Shown one piece after another: positions 32,007 to 44,580 of a stretch of 64,000 nt of DNA. Numbering within the stretch: the stretch's first letter is position 1; each line of letters begins with the position of its first letter. The stretch lies in NCBI RefSeq assembly GCF_022682495.2, contig NC_071395.1, forward strand, positions 57,365,242 to 57,429,241. Direction: 5' to 3'. The notes beneath the pieces were generated by a model. That model did no database searches, was not told the DNA's origin, and saw nothing but the letters and a program-made list of their open reading frames with translations. The stretch is from Desmodus rotundus (Eukaryota; Chordata; Mammalia; Chiroptera; Phyllostomidae). A program made the position numbers and the translations under genes.

Positions 32007-35000
32007 CGGATTAAAACTTGAATTGGCTGACGAGCACCCACTGTATGCCAGGCCCCCAGGCCCCTTCTCCCTGAATGCGGAATCTGCAGTGACAAGGCAG
32101 GCCATCACCAGTGCCTGAGGAGGGGGCAGGGCTTGGGCTGGCAGGTCTGGCCCAAGACCAGAGCCGCGGACACCTAGGAAGGCCCCCAGGAGGGTGGCAG
32201 GGAGTGAGTCTGCAGCTGGGGAGAAAGGCCAGGGCGGGGCCACAGGCTGGACTTAGATCAATCTTAGCCCCACCTTCCCTCTGTTCCTCCCCAGTGAGGT
32301 CAGACCCTCCCCACCATTCAGCCTCGGGGTCCCCCCAATCTGTCCCCTCTTCTGAGAGCCAGTCCCATGCCTGGTTCAAAGGTGCTTCAGCAAACCCCTG
32401 AGGGAAGACCAGATCCTGAGACTTTGGGACTAGGGCTCACCCTGCCTCCTTTCAAGGGGCAGCAGGTAGGAAAGCCACCATGTTCCCAGAATTGGTCCTC
32501 TGGAGCCACACAATACAAACGCTAACTATATAAGAGGTCAGGCTCCATCTCTCCTGCAGTCATACCGGTGGGGAGCAGGTGCCTCTGCAGGAGCAGGTGT
32601 GGGCCAGGCTGCCGGGGACTGGGGGCAGAGTGCTGCTGGGACCAAATGAGAGCACTCCTTCTCCACCCTCCCAGCCACCAGCCCTGCTGAGCCCCTTTGC
32701 ACAGGTGTGGCCCATCTGGGAACTAGCTCCTATGCTACTGGCCAATCTGGTGAGTCCCAGCAGTGGCCTAGACCCTGCCAGTTTCCCTCATTGTCCCCCA
32801 GCCAGGCTGGTGCTCATCACTGGAGCCTCAGTGCTCCCTGAGGCTGCCTTCTTGCTCCAGAGCACTGCAGCCCTGGGGCTCCTTGCAGTGGGGAACACAG
32901 GTGCCTCTCACCCAGGTCCCAGGTGGCCTGGTCTTGTGACCCTTCGCTTGGGTCACAGGTTCCCAAAAGGGAAGGGTCCTGGGGACCCACTGATAAGTAC
33001 CGCAGTATCAGTGGGTCTATGAACCGAGGCCACTGCCAAGGCCCAGTGGCAGAACTTATCCAAGGCTTGTCCCGGGCTTTGCTCAGCCCAGGAAAATGCC
33101 TCCAGGTGCCACAGCTCATTCCAGGAAGATGTAAATGTGCCTGCTCTGTACACACATAAGCATGTGCATGTGTGTGTGAGAGAGGGACAGAGTGAAACGG
33201 AGACAGAGAGAGTATATGTGTTTTTGGTAACTACCCACCAGAGGTCATCTTGGGCCTGAGGTCTCACTCCAGGGCCAACTAGGGCCAGCAGGGACAGAGT
33301 GAGTGGGTGGCCAGGTGAGAAACAGGGAGAAGAGGGCATGTGGGTGCCCACCTAGAAGAGTTGGCCCCTCCTGCTAAATACTGCTTACAGGCACAGGCCC
33401 AGAGATGCCAGGCTTCCTGATCTTTCTGAGAAGCTGAAAATGGAAGTTTTCATCTAAAACCTTGTGACTTTTAAGCGTTCACTCACAGTGGCTGAGGGCA
33501 TGGTGCAATTCAAATAAAATGTGTGGGGTGGTTGTGGGGACATAGCCTGGGAGCCACCGGTGGGGCCTGGCTTTTTCCAACCCCTCACTTTTACGAATGG
33601 GGAAACTGAGGCCAGAGCAGAGACCAGCAAACCAGGGTCATGCACAGCCTCCCGCCCCCCACCCTCTCATGGGCCACCACCATCCTTGGGGAGCAGTCAC
33701 ACATTCCAGGCACTAAGAGAGGGACATGCAGACCCTGGTCCCTGGAGTCCCCATCACCGAGTGCCCAACCTGAGTTTTCTGAAGTAGCCCAAGACGGGTC
33801 CTGCAGGGCCGGCCTCCACAGCATGGAAAGAACGGGTGTCCCTTCCAGCGCAAGGCACCAGGGTAAGGCATGCCCCATTTTGTCCTGCTGAAGACGAAGG
33901 CCAGAAATAAGTAACTCCTGGACACCACTTAGAACGAAGAGCTCAGCCATCTGACCAGACCCTCCTGCACCAACATTTGACCATATGCCCCTGACGCTGA
34001 AGGGTCCCTGCAGACGGCAGTGCGTGCAAGGGAAGCAGTGCCTCTAGGCCCCGGCACCCACGCCAGGTGCAACCTCCACAGGGCCTGCCCCCTTGGCCCT
34101 GTCCAGCCTGGCCAGTAGGGGGCATCCAGTGGTTGGTGGGCCCTTTCCAGGGGTCTGGGGGCTGTTCCCACCCAATGGCCACCCCGCCCAGGCCTGTCTG
34201 GAGGCCTGGAAGGAGCCTCCCCCCGCACCCCTTCCCACTAATGTTCTGCAGATGGGCTTCCCTACTGGCTTCCAAGAAAAACATGACGACCGCAGATCCC
34301 TCCTCACAAAAAAGGAGCTGCCGGAAAGCTCTCTGTGATGTTCCCAAAACGAAAATAAAAATTCCTCTGAGTGCATTTCCACACCCAGAGCCCTGCCTGG
34401 CCGCATGTTCCAGGGTACCCGGGGCCCTCTCGCCCCCACTGCCGCCAAGGGCCTGCCTGGCCCATACATGGTGTTTGAAAATTTGGAATTAGCTGCCAAC
34501 ATTTGAAAATGAAGAGGTTTTACATAAAATCACTATTTCCCGCTTCTCTTGAGAAATCGGAAGCCCACCTGCCACCAGCCCCACGTTGGCCTGCACCCTG
34601 CTGATGCTGGTATCATGCACCCTGCAGAGATGTGCCCTCCACTGCCTCCATGGAAGCCAACCCCCAGGCTCTGGAAAAGGTCACAGGGACACAAGCTCCC
34701 ATCCTTGGGGGCTTTCACCCATCCGGGGGTCCCTCCTGAGCCTGACACTAGGCACAGGCCCCCACATGTACACTCCCCAGCCTGTGGACACCCCCAGCTG
34801 CATATTGGGGTCGGGTAGGCAGGGTTGAGGGGGCCACCAGTGTCCTTCTTCCCACCCCGAGCCTCCTGGAGCCCTTGGATCAAACAATTTGTACTGAAGC
34901 TTAGTCGACTCAGCCCCGAGTCCCACTCCGCACAGCCCCTGGCAGGCTCCAGCCTGTGGTCTTGGGATCTTGGGTGGCCCTTGGTCATTTACCTATTGGA

Positions 35001-36489
35001 CATTGCCTGGCCATATTGGCCTGGTGCCCCATTTCTTTGTTCTGCTAAGGTGACTCCGTCCCCTGCTCAGTCTACTTGTTCCCCCAAGCCTGGCCAGCCC
35101 AGCCCCAGCTCATGAATTGTCAGAGCCCTGAGGATGAGGAGAGTGACAGTAGCCCCCGTGAAATGCCTACATCCCTGACGTCAACCACAGAAAGCTCCCA
35201 AGCCCCAGGCAGCGTTTCTCTTAACTAAGAATCTGCAGATGGCATTTTTACTGGTTTAAAGGTGAGTCCAGAAAGATCTGGATAGAAACCTTAAAAAAGG
35301 CCCAGGCACACAGAGATCTTCCCAGGCCAGGACTCTAGCACAGGAGACGATTCTAGAAAGCACCACCTCGCTGGGTGTGCAGGGCCAGGGTGGGCAGAGG
35401 TGAGGGCGGGGGGGGTGGGGGGGGTGGGGTGGCGGTGCCTGGCTCCTCTCTGACTCTGGGGAGAGTCTGGATGGGAATATGGTTCTGCCCAGTGGGCAGC
35501 AACCCCTCTGACCACTGTGAGAATTACCTAACAGTACCCCCAACATCCTTGGTGCTCAATTTATTGGCCCACGTTGCTAATGTAGACACTGCTTTCCGTT
35601 CCCACGCCCCTTTGTGTCAGCCGTGCCAGCGGCCTCATCCTGGATCTCTGCCCCGACCTTCTCCGCCTCCTCCATGGAAACCAGGCCTCACCACTCCTCC
35701 ACTTACAGCAGGGGGTGCTGGCCCAGCTCCAACACTGCGCCCACCTCACCCGCTGTGCTCTGCCCCTTGGGCCCCTCCTGCCAGACCCCAAACAGGCCAA
35801 GTCTATTCCCCACAGGGCCCTCCCCATGCTGTTCCCACCGCTTCCTCTCCCTTAATGAGCTGCAGTCCACACTTCAGATCTCAACCCTGACCTCCAGCCA
35901 CTGTGCTGACGTGGAGGCATTTCTCACCATCTCTAACTGTGAGGCATTCGTGGGCCAACCCGTCACCAAGAGCTGTATGAGGCTGGGGGCTCTGTGGGTC
36001 TCGTGCCTGGGGTCTCAGCTTGGCTCTATTCTGGGCCCTCTTTGGGCAATCAGTGAATATCTGGTGAGTGAACTGATAAAACAAGAACTATGTGAACAGA
36101 GGACGTTTTCCATGGGCACTGTATAGTCAAAGACGATGATCAATGAATGGTTGTCAGGGTGTGCTGGGAGCAGCCAGGCTGGTCTTCTCCTGCCCCCAGT
36201 GATGGCTGCCCCAGCCCGTCTCCTCAGTTCAGCTACAAAGGCCCCAATGGGGAATGGCCCCAGCAACATCCCGCCTGCACAACAAACCCGAGAATTGCAG
36301 CTGGCAGCAGGAGCTGTTGCAAGAATAAAAGTGGCAAGCCCTCCAACCCTACCAGGAACAACTTCTCCAGGAAGCAGGTCCACGTGGCCAGGCCTCCTGG
36401 GGAAGCAGGATTCATTCTTTCTTTTCATGGCTATTTTGTTCTAACTGTGCCCAAGCACTGTAGCTGATGCTGCAAATTCCATAGCAAAA
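32007..36489. other. Unique GC-rich intron with MIR traces
   Basis: No supported gene. There are MIR-like pieces at about 32027-32070 (GAGCACCCACTGTATGCCAGGC) and 33585-33625 (TTTTACGAATGGGGAAACTGAGGC), and a GT/GA-rich stretch at 33155-33215. Pro/Gly/Ser-rich open frames on both strands are expected from base composition. Confidence 0.5.
35402..35437 (+). other. G-run block, possible G-quadruplex
   Basis: Four or more G-runs of 3-8 bases separated by single T or short loops. It lies on the non-template strand relative to plus-strand reading, and no gene start is nearby. Confidence 0.6.
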
Positions 36490-36870
36490 GATTTTCTATG
36501 CAGCTTATGTGCTGAGTGACCTGAGACCCTTCCTCATGCCCTGCTGGGCCTCAGTTTCTGTATCTCGTAAGCAGAACTTCCATGCTCAGAAGGCCTGTGT
36601 GTCTCAGTGACGGGAAGCCTACAGGTGGGCCTGAGACCACCAGATGGTCAGCCCAGGCTCTGGAGTGGACAGCAGGCTCTGCGCAGGGGGCTGAACAGCC
36701 CTGCGTCCTATCTGGCTCTTTCCTGCCTCCACAGGGTTGATGGCTTCTGTTGTGACCCATCCATGCCTCAGTTTCCTCATCTGTAAAGTGGGAACAACGA
36801 TGGCGCCAACCACACCCATAGGGTCCCTAAAAGGACCCATAGCTGGCATGCCTGCCATGCTCTGGGGACA
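36490..36870 (+). repeat. MIR fragments (two)
   Basis: GAGTGACCTGAGACCCTTCC...GGGCCTCAGTTTCTGTATCTCGTAAG (about 36510-36575) and CATGCCTCAGTTTCCTCATCTGTAAAGTGGGAACAA (about 36760-36800) are classic MIR segments in sense. Confidence 0.75.
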
Positions 36871-37099
36871 GCCTGCAGGGGTGAGCACTCCTCTAGCACT
36901 GCCCTCCCTTCCCTGGACTCTCGAGGATGCTCAGGCAGTAGTGGGGGGAGCCGAGGCCTTCTGCTGCAGGCTGATTACAGGACACAGGGAGGCAGAGCAC
37001 TGTCCCGGGTGGGTTCTGGGTAAACGTGTTGTCCCCAAGGCACCAATGCAGCTCCAGGGGCAGGAGAAGAGTCACCCACAGACTGGGCTACAGAAAGTG
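36871..37099. other. Unique intron
   Basis: Nothing recognised. Confidence 0.4.
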
Positions 37100-37400
37100 A
37101 CTTTTGTGCAACAAAAATGAATGAAACAGAAAAGGAAAGGGGAACTACAGCCTGGGGAAAGGCTGGTGTGAAACGTGACAGAAAGTCAATATCTAAAGTA
37201 GATGAAGGGCTTATCCCGATATATGAGACCCCAGGAGATGAATGGGAAAAGGACTTAAATGGGGAGAGAGACATACAAAGTAATCGAATGCTGGCAGAGC
37301 ATTGATTCTCGCCAGCGATCAAAGATGCACAAATTAAAGCAAAAAGCAGCACTGCTTCGCTGAGGGATCAGCCCAATTATTAGCTGCAAACCCCCTCACT
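37100..37400 (+). mobile_element. Old L1 ORF2 C-terminal fragment
   Basis: GGGAAAAGGACTTAAATGG, ACATACAAAGTAATCGAATGCTGGCAGAGCATTG and AGATGCACAAATTAAAGC parallel the AAATGGGCAAAGGAC ... ATGCAAATTAAAAC part of late L1 ORF2. Strongly diverged (L1ME-like). Confidence 0.6.
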
Positions 37401-38479
37401 GGTGAGGATTTTCAGACTTCGGGAGCTACAGTGGGAAGTGGTCTGGCTCTGACCAGAGCTGTGCTTGTCCTGAGCTAGGATCCGACCATTCTTCCATTCT
37501 TTCTGGAAGCGCTCCCTGGCCACTGCTCAGAGATAGGCTCCAGGTGTCCAGGCAGGCTCAGGCCAAGGCCAGCAGGGTCAGCACCAGAAGAACCCAAGGT
37601 CACCTACCAGGAGATCCCCAAATCAAAATTCCAAGGGAGGATGATAGAGGTGAGGACATTACCACAGCCCCAGGCCGTAGCCGGGTGGACAACCTATGAC
37701 CTGCACGTGCTCACAGGCTTCCATCCATCCTAGCAGGTCTGGGCCCCTCCCCAGAGTTCAGACTGGGGAAAGACGGCCTGGCCTGCCAGAGATGCATGGA
37801 CACGTGCACGTCTACAGGAACCCTGGACTTCACACTCCCCCCAGCAGCCCTGTCTCACAGAGCAGGGCCTCTGCCTCTCAGGGCGGAGAAGCAGCCAGTG
37901 CCCCCCAAGAGTCTTCCCAGCTGTGGGGGCCACGTCTGAGGTCACTGAGCCCCACACCAAGAGTCTGCAAGCAAGATGGGCTTGCTGTGGCATGATCGGT
38001 CCTAGAAAACCCCGTCCTCTGAGCCAGACAGCAAGGAGCACGGGAAGGGCCGAGCTCTGAAGCCAAAAGAAAGGCCCTATTTCTGGCTTTTGTACTCAGC
38101 TCAGTTACCTGGCCTCCACCGGCAGCCCCACTTCTGTCTTTGTCACAGCCACACAGCATCTGCCCAGTTGTTCAGGGCTTCCAAATGCCAGGAGCCATCC
38201 CTGATCCCTTCTCTTGCTCACGTCCTAAGAGCTCCACCTCCAAACGTCCAGAACCCGTGCACCAGTGCCACCAGCATCCTTCATAGCCTCCTTGCTCCCA
38301 CTCCTTCCACTGAGAGCCTCTCGAGGCTTCCCACCGCCTCACAGGCGACTCCATGTGAGCAGACCCATCCCAGCCCTCTGGCCCAGAGCCTGTCCCTTCT
38401 GCCTGGAGCCTACTGCCCAAGGCCAGGCCTCCCCGCCAACTGGATTAGTGGCACCTGCGACCTGGAACAGCTTGCTCCT
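37401..38479. other. Unique intron
   Basis: GC-rich, with no supported gene. The right part (from about 38200) may be more of the L2 element that follows. Confidence 0.4.
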
Positions 38480-38690
38480 TCCTCACCTGACCTCTCACTC
38501 TACCCTTTTCCCAGACTTTGCTCTGCTCATGGATTTACCCATCTCTGCAGCACCTGCTCATGTGTCTCCCCCAATGACCTGTGAACTCTGAAAGACTCCT
38601 CTGGTTCGTTCCCTGTTGTGTCCCCAACTCAATCCAGCCTAAGGCACAGTACGAATGTGCTGAATGAATGAAGGAAGGACTGAAAGGAAG
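38480..38690 (+). repeat. L2-like fragment
   Basis: CTGTGAACTCTGAAAGACTCC...TTCCCTGTTGTGTCCCCAACTCAATCCAGCCTAAGGCACAGTACGAATGTGCTGAATGAATG fits the L2 3' end (GTGTCCCCAG...CACAGTGCC...GCTGAATGAATG). Confidence 0.65.
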
Positions 38691-40599
38691 AATGAGATAA
38701 GAAGGAGCTCCCTCTGAGCCCGCGTCCTATCTCAGCAGTGTGGGTGTTGTTCTCATGCCCCCATTACTGTGGAGCATTGCCAGGCAGCTGGTCCCTTCCA
38801 GCCCAGACTGGCAGCATCCCCCCTCTGCACAGGCCCAGCTCCCAGATCCCTCCCCTCCTCCTCAGGTCCCTGCTGTCCTGCAGGCTGTCCCCAAGCCCTG
38901 ACCAGGTCCAAAGGGCACCATCACCCTGCCTGGACATCCATAGGAGATGCTGCAGCCAGACTCCACTGCCATGTTCTTCTGTCTACTCCAGGCACATTCC
39001 CTGAGGCTTGCCCAAGGCGGACCCACAGCCCAGGCCACTTCGGCCACATCCAGAGGTCTGTGAGAGACACCCGGCTCAACGATCCAGCCCATGCTCCAAC
39101 TGTGTGTGTGTGCGCGCGTGCGCAAAAGGCAGAGTGGAACCGAGGGAGAAAAATGAAGCCTGGCAGTGGGAGGGAGAATGAGCAGACATCAACATTTCCA
39201 CCTAATTGTGTGACCTTTTCCCAGCTTAGCATCCCTTCAGGGCCCAATGCACAGCACTGCTTGGTATTAATTTCAAAGAAAAATGGGTCAAGGGACATTG
39301 GAAATTTTCATAGAAAACTTCAGGCTTGGATCTCACTGAAGTGTTTGCCAACCTGCAGGAAATTCTGAGAGGAAATAGGGTCTCTACCTGGTGTGAATTG
39401 GCAGAGTTTGAGCCTTGGGCCTATGACCAGTTTCTGCTGCTGAAGAACGACCTTTTGTCCCTTTCAGACATCTTTCAAGCCATCTCTGCAGCCCCATCCT
39501 CGAGGCTGGGACCCAGCACTTCTCATCTGCCCTTGGGTCCCTCTGCATCCCCAGGAGGCCGCTGTGCAGGGACCAGCTGTGGGGCCCCTGTCCCTCTGAC
39601 CCATCGTGTAGACACAGTGTGCAGGAAGCCCATGTCTCTTTCACCATTGTCCCCTGGGGGTCCCTGTGGTGTGGATGGGGGCTTATGGAGTCCCCATGGA
39701 TATTCCATCCCAGCTGTCAGGCCAGCTGACATGTGGGGAGCACACATGCCATGGACCTGTTGGGCTGCTCCTGGAGACAGCTCACTTCCCCCAGAGGCAT
39801 CCCAGCCTACTGTGCTGGGGACTCCCAAAGAGCAGGCACTTGGAGGCCGGGGCCAACAAGACAACCGGACACACTGCTTTTGCTAATTAAATCCCAGAAG
39901 CATCAAAGCACAGCAGGACTCCGCTCCCAGATGTGAGACCTGAACACAGGCGCAACTGCTTTGTGCCAACAGAAGCGCTTTGGGAGACACAGGGCACACC
40001 CAAGGGAAGGAAAGGCAGAGCATTAATCAACTGTCCATGGAAGAGAAGGCTGTGCCAAGTCTGACCCCAGACAGCTCCAGGCCTCAGACAACACGTGGGG
40101 GCCCCTCATGGTGTGAGTCCACGTCACCTCACTGGCATCTCTGACAGCTGTCTGGGGGGCCAGCCAGAGCCAGGGAGCACGGAGGCTCTGCCAAGGGTGC
40201 ACACAGTTCCGAAGCACGCCTCCCAAGGCCAGCCAGCTGCCTCAGGTTTCACAATCAGTGCTTCTCCGTGGCATTCCTCTGGTCCCAAGCTGCAGGGCTG
40301 GGAGGGGTGAGGAGGAGGAACTGAGAGGGCCCAGGGAATTGAGCCCCAAGGCACCCAGGCTTTCACTGCAACTCAGTGAGCTGGCAGCTGCTGGCTGGGC
40401 TGAGGAGGGGCCAAGTCTGGTCCAAAAGCCCGGTCACCCCTGAGTTGGCCAGGCCAGGCCTCAGAACTTTAGGGAGAGGCTCAGAAATGCCTGGTTGAGG
40501 ACACAGAGAGAGGTCCCCTTCCCTGAGACACTGGCCAGGCCTGGGGCTCTGGGTGCAAAGGCAGCCAAGGGCCCCTCTCTCCCCTCCTCCACACTTAGA
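38691..40599. other. Unique intron
   Basis: A short TG/CG alternating stretch occurs at 39101-39124. Open frames here have no recognised domain, and I see no splice-flanked conserved exon. Confidence 0.4.
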
Positions 40600-41035
40600 A
40601 ACAGGGCAGGCTGAATTATAGGATACCACAGCCTGATCCCCAAACCCATATTATTTGACATGGGAAAAGCAACTTTGCAGATGTAAGTTATGAATGCTAA
40701 AGTGGGAAATTATGCTGATTATCCCAGGGGGCTGATGACTAGAGGGACACAGAAGGAGCCCTGACAGAGGAGGAGAAGCCACTGTGACTGTGGCGTGGAG
40801 GGCAGTGGGATGTGGCCGGGAACCAGGGGACCTGGCTGCCACCAGCAGCTGAGACAGGTGAGGAAGTTCTTCCCTTGAGCCTCCAGAGGAAACTGGTCCT
40901 GCCCACAACTTCAGCTTAGCCCATAAATATCCATTCTGGATTTCCAACCTCCAGAACTGTAAAAGAATAAACCTGAGTTGTTTTAAGCCACTTAGTCTGT
41001 GGTAACTTGTTACAGGGGCTAACAAACTGACACCA
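40600..41035 (+). mobile_element. MaLR LTR (MLT1 type)
   Basis: Internal phrases in order: GAATTATAGGATACCACAGCCTGATCCCC, AACTTTGCAGATGTAAGTTATGAATGC, GATTATCC, CAACCTCCAGAACTGTAAAAGAATAAACCTGAGTTGTTTTAAGCCACTTAGTCTGTGGTAACTTGTTACAGG...AACAAACTGACACC. This is the standard MLT1/MST LTR pattern with an AATAAA-type signal. It is a solitary LTR with no internal sequence beside it. Confidence 0.8.
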
Positions 41036-42509
41036 CAACCACTTCAGGGCCGAGAGCCCCCCTGACCTGGCTTCCAGCAAGTTAGAGCCAGCACTCCTGT
41101 GCCCCCTCCCCCAACTGCTTCGCCTCTCTGCCTCCAGCAGGCAAAAATGCAGCACTAGCCCTCAGGTCGCTTTTCACTAGCTCACTCAGGGTGGGGAGTG
41201 CTGCCACTGCCTGCAGGAGGCCACCCTGGCTCTGGACCATTCATGGTGGCAGCCCGAGAGCTCCCAGCATGGGCTCCTGGCCCTGTTCACCTAGAGCAGC
41301 TTCACCCTTCACAGGCCTGGAAACCTGCAGCAAGTCAGTGGGGAGGAAGGACTGTGGCCACTGGGTGAAGACTTGACAGCCCTGTTCTCTCTCTCACAGG
41401 TTTTCCTTGACAGCAGCAGGGAAGAGCGTTCCCCAGGGCGGCATGCCCATGCTGCCCGCCAGGGAGGCCCGTCAAGGCTTGGCACCCACTGGCTACCTCC
41501 CAGGAGGGGGCAGCCGAGGTCACAGGTGCTGAGCTATCTGACTGCTCTTCCTTCTGTTCTTCCTTCCACCTGGGCCTAGTGTAAGGTGGGGTTGGGCAGG
41601 GGACGCCCAGGGGCCCAGAGGCTATTCTAGGGGACTGGAACCACCCACCAGCCAGCAGGAGCTCACAGCTCCTCCTCTGCCCCAGGGCCCAGCAGAGCGG
41701 GACCAGAAGGTACAGGTGACACTTTGCCTCTATGTTTCATAAGCACAGGTGGCCAACAGGGGCCATGTTTTATTCAGCCCACATGGTGCTTTTCAGAACT
41801 TTGAAGCAACATTTGAAAATGAGGAGAGTTCACACAGAACTTCTGATGTCTAGCCTCTTGGCTATAGGTGGGTTGCCAACCCAAGCCCACACTTCTACCA
41901 GGTCACAGTAGGAAGCTGAGGAGGGGTCTCTGGTCTGCCTTGTGCCCACATGAGGCCGGCAGGGTTGCGTGCCGCTGCATTCACGCCGCTGTTCCCCTTT
42001 CAGCAGAGATGGACTCTCTGTGTCCATGTCTGTGTCATACGCAGGGAAGTGAAAGCCAGGCACAGGGTGGTGCAGCTGTGTTTCTTGCCCTCGCCGCTAC
42101 CCTCACTGGATCAACTGCTGGTCCCTGGGGCCTCTCAGTTTGCAGCCCTTGTCTTGGGATGGCAAGACCTTCCGCCAAGGACACCGTGGACCTGGCAGAA
42201 AGACCATAGGCCTAGCCTGTGACCCCAGATCTCTTCAAGCCCCGTGGGGGCCTTCCCAAGATCCCACACCTCACCCCACCCCGACAGCCAGGCACTCAGC
42301 GCCAACAGCAAGGCTGACCTTCCTGTGCCCATGGTCTTAAGACCACCCTAGAAGCAGCATGGCCCAGTCTCCACCCAGCCTAGCCGCAGTAGGCCCACAG
42401 CCTGGAGAGGGCTCCAGCAGAGGCAGAAGGCCAAGGGGCCTGCCTGGCCTATGCCTGAGCACTGTCCCCTGAGAAGGGGTGAGAAAGGCCTGAAGCATCA
42501 CTCCTCATA
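41036..42509. other. Unique intron
   Basis: No supported gene. A stretch at about 41790-41850 (GAAGCAACATTTGAAAATGAGGAG) resembles one at 34480-34530 and is probably a shared ancient repeat I cannot name. Confidence 0.35.
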
Positions 42510-43005
42510 GATGCGCACCCCTTTTACACACCCTCAAAGACACAAGGTCCTAATTGTGGAACCTGGGAATGTTACCTTATAGGACAAAAAAAGGATTTCA
42601 AAAATATAATTAGATTATAGGTCTTGAGACAGGGGACATCACCCAGGATGATCTGAGGGACATAACTGTAATCACATGCATCCTGGTAACAGAGAAACTG
42701 AGGGACATTGACCCCCCCTCCACACACACACGCACACACAGAAGAGGAGGTGGCAATGTGACCATAGAGGCAGAGGTCCAAGTGACATGGCCACAAGCCA
42801 AGAGGTGCCAGCAGCAACCAGCCGCTGGGAATGGTGGGGCATGGATTCCCCACTCGGGCCTCTGGAAGGAGCGCAGCCCGGCCAACACCTTGATTCTGGC
42901 CCATTGACTCATCTCGACCACCACCCTTCAGAGCTGCAAGAGAATAAACTGCCATCGGTTGCAGCTACCTAGTCGGCAGCAACATGTGAAACAGCCTGAG
43001 ACTAG
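42510..43005 (+). mobile_element. MaLR LTR (MLT1 type), second copy
   Basis: CTAATTGTGGAACCTGGGAATGTTACCTTATAGG, CACCCAGGATGATCTGAGGG, CCGGCCAACACCTTGATTCTGGCCC, TTCAGAGCTGCAAGAGAATAAACTGCCATCGGTTGCAGCTACCTAGTCGGCAGCAA follow the MLT1 order. A short CA-rich stretch (42718-42740) lies inside. More diverged than the copy at 40600. Confidence 0.75.
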
Positions 43006-44390
43006 GAGGGGCGAGGTGTGCCAGGACCACCAGCCACGGTTCCTCTTCCCATAACCCCTAGCCACGGCTTCCCAACAACTGCAGACAATGGGGCTGACAG
43101 ATGGCAGTAAGGGCTGAGCTCAGGCAGCAGCCCAGACCTTGATCTGGGGCAACTGCGCATGCAGGTGCCAGCCTGAGCCAGCGCAGATCCCAGAGACGCG
43201 GGTGTCACATGCACCCCTACCCCCAACATACTGCCTGGGGGCTCAGGGCTGGCTCTGGGGGGGTAGAGAATGGGACTTGCGGTACCTGAAAGAGACCTCT
43301 CCCTGCAAGGCCAGTCTAGCGCCCCAGGCTCTGAGCTGCCCCCTCCTGCCCCGGCCAGGCTCCCGGGCCAGGAGAGCCCAGCAGAGAAGCTTCTGCTTCC
43401 ACGGCCAGTGTGGAGAGAAAAGCCTTTCTTCCCCTTTTCCTCAGCTCCTGGCTCACCCCACATTCTCCTCCAGGACCCAAGAGTGACGCTGGTGACACTA
43501 GGCTGCTAGGCATACACCCAATGCTGGCCCAGGTCCATGAAGCATGTTAGAACCTGCATTTTCCAGCTGTTCCTGTGGACCACCCGAGACCCTGCAGCTG
43601 CCCTCAGGTGGCGGAGACTATCAGTGGTGATGACTCTCTGAGGCCTGGAGAACCCCTGAGACACTCCAGGAAGCAGCTGTCTGGCTGCCCAGGGAAAACA
43701 GGACAATGTGTCCCAGCATCCTGGAGGAGACAGGTGGGAGGGACATACCCACCCCACCCCTGCCAGGCCCAGGACAGAAGCTTCCCCTTCCCCAGAGGAC
43801 CTGCCACACATAACGCTTTACCAATAATGGCAGGGAATTCAAATGTGCTTTCAGGAGCCTGCAGGAGCAACATTGACATGTTGGGGTCCCCACTGGAATT
43901 CTCCTAGAGAAGGGCTCCCCCTGCCGTGTAGGCACACACACAGGTCCCGGGTTCTTGTTTTCTTGCAGGAAAGCGCAAGGAGCAAACATAGCCAGCCAAG
44001 GACACTGCTTTCCCATTTGTGTCTAACTGTGTGCCCTCACTGGGCCCAGGCTGATAGAGGGCTGGTCTGTGCTGTGTGATGTCACCTGGGGCCTTCAGCT
44101 GAGCCCCAACATAACATGAATCGGGACGCCCTCCAGCCAGCGAGTGCCTCAGTCCTGGGCCAGGTGGGAACAATCAGGCATATCCAGGGAGAAATGTGCT
44201 GTCTGTGGACTAAGTCACCCATGTAGGGTCAGGCAGGGACTTCAAGGAAAGGTGACTTGGCCTATAGCCTGCACACGCACAGCCCAGGGCTGAGGCCCAG
44301 AGCCCAGCTGGGGCAGGCTCCCCCTGCCTCTTCCAGTGTAGCCTCAGCCCCCAGAATGGTGTAGCTGGCCTTCCCCAGCATCTTCTAAGC
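43006..44390. other. Unique intron
   Basis: GC-rich, nothing recognised. Confidence 0.4.
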
Positions 44391-44580
44391 CAGGGGCGTC
44401 AAACTCATTTTCACCGGGACCACATCAGCCTCACGGTTGCCTTCAAATGGCCGAAATAATTTTAGGACTGTGTAAATGTAACTACTCCTTAACTGTTAAG
44501 GAGGTGAAATTACATTCGGCCCTTTGAAGGCAACCGTGAGGCTGATGTGGCCCCCGTTGAAAATGAGTTTGACACTACTG
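44391..44580. mobile_element. Palindromic MITE, probably hAT type
   Basis: 190 bp bounded by CAGGGGCGTCAAACTCATTTTC and its inverted partner GAAAATGAGTTTGACACTACTG. The arms (44391-44455 and 44515-44580) are inverse copies over about 65 bp, with only a few differences. A second inner palindrome, CTCCTTAAC/GTTAAGGAG, lies at 44485-44503, so nearly the whole element can fold into one hairpin. No transposase is present. The CAGGGGTGTCAAAC-like ends recall non-autonomous hAT elements. TAAGC occurs directly on both sides (44386-44390 and 44581-44585), shorter than the 8-bp duplication expected of hAT, so the superfamily is not settled. Confidence 0.8.

Noticed and set aside
32579..33022. 147-codon GC-rich frame considered as a host exon
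   Set aside because: No family match and no convincing splice sites. Such frames are common in GC-rich intron sequence.
39326..39886. 186-codon plus-strand frame
   Set aside because: No recognisable domain, low-complexity Pro/Gly/Ser content and no splice context.
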